Of a stretch of 64,000 bases of DNA, positions 44,698 through 53,550 are shown piece by piece. Every line of letters begins with the position of its first letter. Within the stretch, counting starts at the first letter, position 1. Location of the stretch: positions 114,729,789 through 114,793,788 of the forward strand of contig NC_050101.1 of assembly GCF_902167145.1 (NCBI RefSeq), in the 5' to 3' direction. The DNA comes from Zea mays (Eukaryota > Streptophyta > Magnoliopsida > Poales > Poaceae). Under the pieces are notes generated by a model. That model ran no database searches. It saw only the letters and a list, made by a program, of their open reading frames with translations, and was not told the origin of the DNA. The position numbers and the translations under genes were made by a program.

Positions 44698-44775
44698 ACT
44701 CCCTCAGTATCAAAATATAATTCGTTTTAGACTAAACATACATTCATCAATCTAAATGTCCACATTGAACTTACA
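44698..44775. mobile_element. Truncated Stowaway-like MITE end
   Basis: TACTCCCTCAGTATCAAAAT followed by ATAATTCGTTTTAGACTAA matches the left end of a Stowaway-type MITE. No right end is found nearby. Confidence 0.5.
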
Positions 44776-44879
44776 CTTTCGTGCTCTCCAACAGTGCTCT
44801 TCTGCTGTTCCATTGTTCTAGAAGTCCTCTTAACAGAAATGAGTCAACTATGATCCCCGGGGACAAGCCCTACGAAGCC

Positions 44880-45326
44880 TTCAAAGGTCACATGCATCCG
44901 GGGCCGTAGACAGCCTTGATTACAAAGGTCACATGCATCTGCTGGCCGTGGTCGTCGTGGACGAGCCCGCGAAGCTGGCGGCGGCCGCGGCTACGAAGTC
45001 GTCGCCGTCGCCGAAGTCGCGGTTGTCCCCCGCGAAGGGGAAGGCGAGGACGGGCGCTGCGAAGACGAGGCAGCGAAGGCTGCGTTGGGTGCGGTCGCGT
45101 CGTCCAGAGAAGAATAAAGGGAAACGGAGGAAGGAGACGGCGTTGCGTGTGGCTGTAAGGGTAAAAACGGGACATTGCAACGCGGGCCCACCTGCTAGGT
45201 ACGTCAAAAGCAATACTCATTTATTTTGAAGAGCGAGCAGCGTAGAGTGATCCTTTTTTACGACCCCAACTTGAAACGGTATATTATGAAGAGCGACAGT
45301 ATAGAGCGACCTGTTTTCACAAATTC
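44880..45326. other. GC-rich segment upstream of the MULE, unrecognised
   Basis: A 17-bp direct repeat (CAAAGGTCACATGCATC) lies at 44882 and 44922. GC-rich frames occur on both strands at 44916-45229 with Arg/Pro- or Ala-rich translations and no known domain. A second local duplication (GAAGAGCGA..AG..TAGAG.GA) is at 45228 and 45288. This may be the original promoter or leader DNA of the FHA gene displaced by the MULE, or a gene fragment. Confidence 0.35.
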
Positions 45327-45782
45327 CTCTCGGTCGAGTTATTTGAGTTTGTAATACTCTCGTCGCGTGGCTTCGCCACTATAATACTCCGCAGCTGCGC
45401 ATCGCCAAATTGGTATTATGCAGCACACATCCGCGCCATATTGGGACAGTTATTCTCCCACACTCTGTTACCGTGTGTTTACTTGCGGTTGATGAAGTTT
45501 GTGGGCACCTTCGTACTAATCTACCCCTAGCCGTTTGAGTCTAGTCTCTACTGCGACTACTCCTCTATTGCCCACGCCGCCGACTGCCTTAAGGCCGGCG
45601 TCCGCCACCAGGTTCCAGCGCCGTGGTTTGCCAACAGCTGGCCGCGCCGCCGTCTGCCAGCAGGAGCCCGTGACCCCGTCTGCGACCAGGAGCCCGTGAC
45701 CCCGTCTTCCAGCAGCAGGTCCCCGCGCCGCCGTCTACAACCATCGTCTGCAACCATCGTCTGCAACCTCGTCTGCAACTGC

Positions 45783-46665
45783 ATGGAGGTAGAAAACCGT
45801 GCCCAGTCCCCGGATTCATCTCCCGGCGATGAAAGTGAGCCACCCCATCCTTCCCTCCCCACGATTTCTCCTGTGCAAAGGCAGGATCTACCTGTTAGGA
45901 GCTCGGATTTGTCGGATCCCCAAGATTTTCTGTTAGGGGATGAACATAGAATGGAGGTTTGCTTCTAATATCCAGCAGTTTATTGTTCAGCAGTGTATTG
46001 TCTGATGTACCTGCGCCGAGAACTTCATAGATGTCTTATCCCGGTTTCAGGTTTTAGAAATTGATTGGGGGGCAATACAGATTGATGACAGATGGGAGGA
46101 AGAAGGCGAACAAGAGACTGCCTCTGAGTCAGTGATGTATGATCGGTTAGGATTGTTAGCAGAAAATGAACGTGAAACTACGGAAAGGCAAGATGCTTTT
46201 ACCCCATTTGGTGTTCGCCGAAGCGATGAATTTGATGATGAAACGGGTGCATTGCCCTGCACTGATTGCATACCGCAAGAAAGGGTATTTGTTTGCAACA
46301 GATCTAATCCAATAATGAACATTGGTAGTCTGTACAAGGATATGAAATAATTCAGACTGGCTATCAGACAGTATACAATTAATAATGAGTTTGAGTTAGG
46401 AATTGAGTCAAGCTCACCGTTCAGATATCGAGCATATTGCAAAGGAGGTGATTGTCCATGGAGAATCAATGCAATGCTACAAAATGCGGGGTCTCCGACA
46501 ATCGTTGTGAGTAATGTTTTAGCACACATGCACTTCTAGTGATAAATAGGGAAGCTGACAATGATACATTTTTTTGTGCAGGTTACAGTTATCGTGGATC
46601 AGCACACATGCACTTCTAGTGGTCGTCGAAAGACAACAACACCCACCAGCTCATGGGTTGCATCG
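45783..46665 (+). pseudogene. mudrA-like transposase N-terminal fragment
   Basis: Exons 45783-45956, 46051-46506 and 46582-about 46665 join in frame through GT-AG sites. The second exon contains FRLAIRQYTINNEFELGIES and YCKGGDCPWRINA, the MuDR N-terminal zinc-binding domain. The third contains DQHTCTSSGRRKTTTPTSSW, the region that follows it. Homology stops at about 46665, before the DDE domain. An in-frame TAA at 46348-46350 (normally a sense codon just before FRLA) interrupts it. In active elements this protein excises and inserts Mu ends; here it is dead. The N-terminal exon is acidic and Pro-rich. Confidence 0.85.
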
Positions 46666-47430
46666 CTAGCATTGTCAATCTCTTCAGAATTGACATCATC
46701 CAGTGCCCATTCCCCACCACCCATATCTTCATCTTCAGCAAATTGGTTGTTGAAACACTCAGATAATGGTGGTGACGGACCAGCTTCGAGATCTTCTAAA
46801 CGTTGTGCTTCGTCCTCAAGTGACTGAGCAAGCTCATACACGCGCCACATTGCAAAGTTCACTGACACCTCTTTGGCCATGTCTGGCGAAGCCATAATCT
46901 CATCTTCGGCCAAATCTTTCAACTCCTTTCCAACTGCAAGCATCTTTGCAATGGCCTGAGCGAGGTCACTACGAACTGTTTCAAATCGGGTTATCTGCGA
47001 AACCACAAAGAATGTTGTTGGAATTGTTCCGAGCTTTGTTACTCGTATTGAACATAGTACAACCGTATAATAGGTGGAAGGGCTGCCTTACCGACACTGA
47101 ACGAGGTGCCGAGCACTGGTTGACGACACAAGTGGTCTGCTGCTGGGGAGTGAATGGCACTACTATGTGGCTGCCGCGGCGGGGGTTTGCTGCTTGACGA
47201 CAGAAGCTTACAGGGGTCTGCTGCTGGTGAGTTTCCTGAGTGTACCACGTACCTGAGGTGGCCGCGCAGATGAGGTCCTTGCTGGGGGAGTGCTCCTTGC
47301 CGCAACTGTCGCCTGTACGCTTGGCAACGATTGACACGGACAATCGACTGAAGGCGGAAGCCACTTCGGCCTCACTGTCGACCTCGACATCGACAACCAG
47401 CCGTTTCTTCCCTCTCGTCGGAGTCGCCAT
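46599..47430 (-). CDS. Second gene of MuDR-like element (mudrB position), unrecognised
   Basis: It is convergent with the mudrA-like fragment. Proposed exons are 47430-47092 (donor TCG|GTAAGG) and 46994-46599 (acceptor TTTCGCAG), which join in frame to 244 codons starting MATPTRGKKRLVVDVEVDSE. The middle of the second exon is helical and acidic (LAQAIAKMLAVGKELKDLAE, WRVYELAQSLEDEAQRLEDL). The last 20 or so residues are the antisense of the mudrA fragment, so the natural end was probably lost in the deletion. Its place matches mudrB of maize MuDR, a gene of unclear role, but I cannot confirm sequence homology. An alternative donor at 47253 (CAG|GTACGT) would put the exons out of frame. Confidence 0.5.
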
Positions 47431-47872
47431 CGTTTGAAGAGGAGTACTCACCCGCGGTTCTGCACACACGCACTTGAATAAGCAGCAGTAGCGATGGAGC
47501 AAGCAAGTACGCAAGTAAGTAGAAGGGAAACTACCACTGCTGATCTACCTTCTGAGTTTCTTCCCTCTCGTCGGAGGAACAGAGGAGTACTCGGAACAGA
47601 GAGGTGGCGCCGTGGAATGGAAGAGCCGGAAGGGAAAGACGCGTTAGGTTTTCACCTACGTCGTGGTTAAAGCAGGGATAAACTTGACTTTTACCACAGC
47701 TTATGGACGGTAACAAAGAATAACAGTCTTAATATGGTGTGGATATGTGCTGCATAATACCAAATTGGTAATGCGCAGCTGGCGAGTATTATAGTGGCGA
47801 AGCCACACGCGACTAGAGTATTACACACTCAAATAACTCCTCTCCCTCTGGCCTCCCCGGGCTCTCCGCGCC

Positions 47873-49554
47873 ATGGACCTGGAGCTCGAAGCCGCGGGCA
47901 GCGGCGGAAACGGAACAAGAGCGGTGTCCCTCTCCGTTGACTCCCCGACGGCCGAACTAGGCCGCGGGGACCTGGGCGGCAGCGGCGGACCCTCTCAGGA
48001 CCGCACCGTCTCGCGCCGCCACGTGTCCCTCCGCCTTCTCGGTGTCGGCGACGGGATCGCATTCGAGGTCGTGGGCAGGAACCCCGTCGTCGTCCGCTCC
48101 CCTGACGGCGGAGGCGGAGGCGGAAGTGGAACCAGCAGGGTGTTCCGCCGCGGGGAGAAGGGCGAGCTCCGCGCCGGGGACGCGCTGTCGCTGTCGCTCA
48201 AGGCTCCTGCGTTCTGGGCGGTGCGGGCGAGGGAGGGGAACGGCGACGGGGACGCGGATGTGGACGTGGAACCCGCCGTGCTTGATGCGGTGGCGAGGCG
48301 GGAGAGGCGTACGCGGGAGCGGAAGGAGAGGGAGAGGGAGAGGCGTGTTGCGGAGGAGACCATGGAGGTCACCGAAGAGGAAGAAGGGGCAGCCGTGGAC
48401 TCTGATGTGGAGGGTTTCGACATTGATTTAGCAGCCATAGATCCAGTTCGAGGTGACCTTCTGTTCTTTTCTGCATTTCCGGGAAGGGTGAAAATGACAA
48501 TTTTCCACATTCCACTGCAAAGTTGAATTCTACTATTTGCATAGCTTTTTTAGCAATATTTGACTAAGTATGAATTGATACTGCGCTCAATGTAGGTCAC
48601 ATTGGAGTGTGTAGCTTCCAATGAACCGGGTTTCAGCTTTGCCCTCTGTGCTCTGCTTTTGTTAGCTGATGATAGATCCAGAATACTTGGGCTGTCTTGT
48701 CGATTTCTAAACTTGCGCTCATGTGGGGTGCAAGTGCAACAGCCAACAGGAATAGTGTTTACTCTTATTTGTTGGAAACCAATAGGCACACGATAGCGCT
48801 GAAGGATTCCATTCCTATACATATACATGATTTGCATGACCATCGGTGCACAAAACAAAAATATTTCATATGGTTAATTGTAGAACTCCGGTAATGGACT
48901 ACTCACTACCAGTCAATGCTCCTCATTAGTATCTTACTTGAGCATTAGTAATTTTCTGGTGCGCTTATATTCCCTTGTTGGCTGTTGCTAGGAATAGGCA
49001 TTACTGTTAAAATATGTTTCTGGCGTCTTCTTGTCTGCAATACGTTTCTGTTTAATTGAGCGGCAAATATGGTTTTCTATGCAGAATTTGGGTTCTTGTC
49101 GATGGGCCATGAATTCGACAGTTACCCGAAGGGAAGGATTCGTGCTCCAAAGGATTGGAATTGGTTCCTAGAGGAAGCAAAGAGGACCTCTGACGATGAA
49201 GCTAGCGGCAAGAGGAGATCTAGATCGAAAGTTCTGGGATGGAACAAGAAGAAGAAAGATGGAGAAGGCGAAGATGAAGACTGGACTGGTGAGAGTGAGG
49301 ATGAAAAAGAGTCCACGGGAAGAGTTACCAGTGTGAAGAGACCAAAGTATGCGACAAGATCTAAAAGCTCAGAAAAATATAGTAGGGAAAACTCGAAGAC
49401 TGGAAGTGGCAGAAGTATCGACGAAGATGACGGCACTGAGGATGAGCAAGATGAGACTCTGGGAGGTTTTTTAGTTAACGACGAGGATGACGAGCCTGCA
49501 GAAGAGCTGAGCGATGAAGAGGAGGAATTTGACGATGAGGAAGATGATGATTGA
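47873..49554 (+). CDS. FHA-domain nuclear protein, two exons
   Basis: Exons 47873-48452 and 49085-49554 (GT-AG, phase preserved) give 349 aa. Residues about 15-115 form an FHA (phosphothreonine-binding) domain: GRGD near 30, VSRRH at 46-50, and GRNPVVV with the conserved Asn at 70. A basic coiled stretch (RRERRTRERKERERERR) follows, then an acidic segment. The second exon contains GHEFDSYPKGRIRAPKDWNW, conserved in plant proteins of this kind, a Lys-rich stretch likely to act as nuclear signal, and a strongly acidic Asp/Glu tail. It likely binds phosphorylated partners in the nucleus; the pathway is not known to me. The start is the first ATG after the MULE, 33 bp past its end. No disruption is seen. 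Confidence 0.9.
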
Positions 49555-49972
49555 TAACCACGTCAAAAAAGAACCTTCTCAGTGATGAACTGATACTGAC
49601 AAGTGACAAGCAGTATGTTTATATTCCTTTGAACTTGTGTAAAAACAATGTGTGGCAACTGTGTTAGTGTTGTTAATTCTGAAAAATGACGTTTTTGTAT
49701 ATCTGCATTGCTTATCTCAGCAGTGAACCGAATTTTCGCTCAGCTGTGCTGCCATGCTGCGACATGGGCCACGAACGAGCCTGCATGAAAGCAATCCGTT
49801 TCCGTTTGAAATCAGTCTTTGCACTATCAACGACAGGCCAACACTGGTGGTTGTTTTCACCAGAAGTAGGTGTAATAAATCATATGAATATTTTTTCGAC
49901 CAACCGAACAAAGCTTCAGTATCCATATGAATTATACCATTCCTGAGTTAGAAGATTTAGTATCAGCATGGC
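49555..49972 (+). other. 3' flank of the FHA gene
   Basis: Probable 3' UTR with TTGTGTAAAAACAATG and TTAATTCTGAAAAATG near 49640-49690 as candidate poly(A) context. Short frames here have no domain. The LINE 3' end begins at about 49973. Confidence 0.4.
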
Positions 49973-51141
49973 TTTTTTCACATATACGTGTGTATCATTA
50001 TATTAAAAAGAAGAATAAAAGAGGTCTAAAGAAACTTCATACAACTGCACTCCACACCAAACCTGAATACATAGGAAGGGGTCTAATAAAACCTAGACAA
50101 CAACACATGACCCTACAAGACCTGATCTGATTACATAGAAAAGAAAACTAGACCCTTACCAATTGGACCCAAAGGAAATCACTCATTGGACTATTGGAGC
50201 GTTAGGATGTTAGCCACACAACGGGCTCCAGCTAAAGTCCAAAGTAATCTCATCCTTGACTGAATTGAGGACCTCAATTATGCTAGGATTAATGCCATTG
50301 AAAACACAGTGATTGCGGTGTTTCCAAATGGCCCAAGCTCACAAAATGATTATGAAATTAAGTCCTTTTAGCATTGATCCAGCAATCTCCTTGTCCCACC
50401 ATTCATCAAAGGAGCTGTTGCAATGGGAGGAGAGGTGCTGCAGGCCAAAAATCCTGAGGTGCTGAACCATGCTTGCTGGGAGAAAACACAAGAGACAAGC
50501 AGATGATTCAGTGTCTCCTCTTGATGACACAACGGACATTTATGTGGATGAGGCAAGCCTTTTTTTGCAAGTCGGCCTGCAGTCCAACATCTGCCATGCG
50601 CCACAAGCCACATGAAAATTTGCATTTTCCTAGAGCCCAGCTCTTCCATATCCTCTCCCACCGTCTGAACTGTGTTGATCCAATAAATAGTTCCTCATAT
50701 GTCGATTGGCGGAGTATACTTTAGAATTGAAGAGCTGCCAAACATGATTGTATTCTTGTTCAGGATATAGGGACCAATCTTCAAGAATGTCCTGAACCTT
50801 TAAAATTCTGCCAGAACTGTTACTGTAACAGCTCCTCTTATGTTATGTACCCATTGCCTGCCTGATAGAGCATCAAACACAATATTTTTTGGCCTTTGCA
50901 GAGATCAACCAGAATAAGTGAGGTGCTATTTGCTGCATATTTTGGCCATGTATCCACTTATCCATCCAAAACAGAGTATTCTTTCCATTCCCCACTTCTG
51001 AGATGGTTGCCATTGAGAAAAAAAGGCTTGGATAGATGGATGCACTTGGAATTTGAAGGATGCCCACAACCTATTCTGGTATGTCCTTTGAAGCCACAAC
51101 CAACGTAATCTAAGGGCCCAATTCATCTGCTGTAAACTAGA
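49973..51141 (-). mobile_element. LINE (L1 type) 3' part
   Basis: On the minus strand the C-terminal part of a plant L1-type ORF2 is visible: FKFQVHPSIQAFFS and GNGKNTLFWMDKWIHGQ, then the zf-RVT zinc-binding domain (KMQIFMWLVAHGRCWTAGRL, KCPLCHQEETLNHLLVSC at about 50650-50480). It ends with a short A tail (plus TTTTTT, 49973-49978). Several stops and frameshifts show it is inactive. The Copia element at 51142 splits it from the RT part. Confidence 0.85.
51137..51141. repeat. Target-site duplication of Copia element
   Basis: CTAGA precedes the 5' LTR and recurs at 57377-57381 after the 3' LTR. It is a perfect 5-bp duplication. Confidence 0.92.
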
Positions 51142-51936
51142 TGATGGAATAAGTCTTGAACATCTAGAGGACAGCAGTCGCTTTTGACTGTCCTCTGTAG
51201 TCCTTTAGCATCTAGAGGACAACTTGACTGTCCTCTGTAGTCTCTTTAGCATCTAGAGGACAGCAGTCGCTTTTTGACTGTCCTCTGTAGTCCCTTTAGC
51301 ATCTAGAGGACAACAGTCACTTTTGACTGTCCTCTGTAGTCCCTTTAGCATCTAGAGGACAACAGTCGCTTTTGACTGTCCTCTGTAGTCATTTAGCATC
51401 TAGAGGACAGCTTGACTGTCCTCTGTAGTCTCTTTAGCATCTAGAGGACAGCAGTCGCTTTTTGACTGTCCTCTGTAGACTCTTTAGCATCTAGAGGACA
51501 ATCCTGTTGTGTAGTGTGTGTGAGAAGGTGTTATAGTGCAGCCTCTAGGGCTATAAATATAGGTCTCTAACCCTTAGATGGGTATGACATTGTGTAGTGC
51601 TTGAGGAAATAAACAGAAAAATTGTTCCAACTCACTGTCCTCTGTAGTCCTTTAGCATCTAGAGGACAGCTTGACTGTCCTCTGTAGTCTCTTTAGCATC
51701 TAGAGGACAACAGTCGCTTTTTGATTGTCCTATGTAGTCTCTTTAGCATCTAGAGGACAATCCTGTTGTATAGTGTGTGTGAGAAGGTGTGGTAGTGCAG
51801 CCTCTAGGGCTATAAATATGGGTCTCCAACCCTTAGATGAGTATGACATTGTGTAGTGTTTGAGGAAATAAACAGAAAAATTGCCCCAACTCATAGTGTC
51901 GTCCTCTTGATGAGAGTTAGAGTCCCTCTACTTACA
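51142..51936 (+). repeat. Copia 5' LTR, 795 bp, with hairpin repeats
   Basis: Eleven copies of a 38-51 bp unit starting CATCTAGAGGACA are present. Most contain the inverted pair GAGGACA.CAGTC and GACTGTCCTC and can fold into hairpins. The promoter-like block (TATAAATATAGG near 51552 and TATAAATATGGG near 51812, with GAGGAAATAAACAGAAAAAT) is present twice, offset by about 260 bp. The 3' LTR has one block and five units, so this LTR is twice as long. Confidence 0.92.
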
Positions 51937-51951
51937 ATTGGTATCAGAGCC
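51937..51951 (+). other. Copia primer-binding site
   Basis: TTGGTATCAGAGCC directly follows the 5' LTR and is complementary to the 3' end of plant initiator tRNA-Met, the standard Copia primer. Confidence 0.92.
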
Positions 51952-52117
51952 AAACTATCATGCAGCCTAAACATCTCTTGCTCATCTCCTTCCTGTGCCT
52001 CTCCCCACACTCAGTCGACAGGAAGAGCTCCAACTGTTCCTTCCTCTCCTGCTCAGACGAGCAACCTTTCGTCTGAGACAGCCTCTTCCACACGCAGCGA
52101 CCCCTCACTAGCCCACC

Positions 52118-53520
52118 ATGTCCCTACGCTCGGTCACTTCGAGTGCGCGGCGCCAGCAGGAAGCCGAGGTCGCCGCGGCACAAGAACGAGAGCGAGCAGC
52201 AGCAGCGGCTGCAGCGACAGCGGCGAGGGCAGCACGGCTGGCGGCAGCGGAACTGGCAGCAGCGAGAGCGGAAGTAGAAGCAGCGGAGGCGGCGGATGCT
52301 GCACGTGCGGCGGCAGCAGAGCTTGAGGTTCTGCGCGACAGTAGAGCTGGTAGCTCTGCTTCTGTCGACGACAACACCGACGAAGAGCTCAGGCTGGTGA
52401 GGGAAGCAGCGTGAGAGCAGGCGGCATAGTGGGCAGCCGCGCACCCCCATGGGGGCGCGCGTGGCGGCAGCCCAGATAGGCGCCGACGCGCTGACGGCGC
52501 TCCGGGCGAGGGCGCACGCGGCAGCAGTCTAGACGGGCGTAGACGCGCCGGCGGTGCTCCCGGCGGCGGCGACCAAGTCGACGGAGATCGCGGCCTCTAC
52601 AGGCGGCGCGACTCTCCCTCCCCGGATCGATACCATGGTCGCCGCATGGCCCAGGCCATTGTCAGGGACATCGGTCCTGGCGGTGGGTGGCCTACCCTCA
52701 CCAAGACCAACTACGTCGAGCGGGCCTCGGTGATGAGGGTACGACTCCAGGTTCGCCAAATGTGGGAAACAGTTCGGTACGGCGACGTCGACTACCACGA
52801 GGATCGGTAGGCGCTGGATGCCTCATTGTTGCAGTCCTGTCCGAGATACAGTTTTCGCTTTCCCAAAAGCGGACTGCCAAGGAGGCCTGGGACGCCATCG
52901 CTGCGACCCGTATCGGCAGCGACCGTGCCCGTAAGACCACACTGCAGGCACTTCGCAAGGAGTGGGATAACCTAGCCTTCAAGCCAGGTGAGGATGTTGA
53001 TGACTTTGCTCTCCGCCTCAACACTCTGTTGCAGAAGATGGTGCAGTTCGGCGACGACACCTACGATGAGGAGAGAGTTGTTGAGAAGCTCTTCCGTTGC
53101 ATCCCTGAGAAGTACAAACAGATCGCTCGCTCGATCGAGTCTCTGCTAGACCTCTCCACGATGACGATCGAAGAGGCGATAGGTCGTCTCAAGGTGGTCG
53201 ACGGCGACGAACCACAGGCTCCCTCTGGGCCTATCACTATTGGCGGGAAGCTACATCTCACTCAGGAGCAGTGGGAGGCCTGCCAGGGTGACCAGAAGAA
53301 GGGGGAGTCCTCCTCGACACGAGGCCGCAAACGCGGCAAGCCGCGCAAGGCGTGTGGAGGCGCCCAGGCCAGGGCGCGAGGACATGCTGAGGGTGGTGCC
53401 CATGGAGGTGCCTAAGGCGGCGCCGTCGGCAACAAGAAGCCGGCACGAGACGACGGCTATCACAACTGCGGCAAGCTTGACCACTGGGCCAGGGACTGTC
53501 GACAGCCACGACGTGGCTAG
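52118..53520 (+). pseudogene. Copia gag
   Basis: Starts MSLRSVTSSARRQQEAEV with an Ala-rich N-terminal helix, then a stop at about 52411. The Gag core continues in other frames: MAQAIVRDIGPGGGWPTLTK (about 52646), then a UBN2-type Gag domain at 52810-53300 (KRTAKEAWDAIAATRIGSDR, RLNTLLQKMVQFGDDTY). The zinc knuckle at about 53455 reads YHNCGKLDHWARDC, so the first Cys of the CCHC set is Tyr. A TAG at 53518-53520 ends this part. The broken frames prevent a full Gag. Confidence 0.85.
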
Positions 53521-53550
53521 GCCAACGTCGCACAGGCGGAGGCGGAGGAG

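Larger units (their letters stand above)
45336..47839. mobile_element. Deleted MuDR-like (Mutator) element
   Basis: Terminal inverted repeats of about 135 bp (45336-45474 and 47707-47839) share GAGTTATTTGAGT, the segment TGGCTTCGCCACTATAATAC and TTGGTATTATGCAGCACA, at roughly 85% identity. Flanks CTCTCGGTC (45327-45335) and CTCTCCCTC (47840-47848) agree at 7 of 9 positions, a decayed 9-bp target duplication typical of Mutator. The 2504-bp element carries a mudrA-like 5' part (plus) and a convergent second gene (minus), the MuDR arrangement, but lacks most of the transposase including the catalytic domain. Confidence 0.88.

Noticed and set aside
46053..46530. Host FAR1/FHY3-type gene
   Set aside because: The N-terminal zinc motif fits mudrA, and the segment lies between Mutator TIRs with a decayed 9-bp duplication.
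51160..51500. Evenly spaced repeats resembling a CRISPR array
   Set aside because: Units are inside an LTR with defined ends, the intervening parts are themselves repeated, there are no cas genes, and the genome is plant nuclear.
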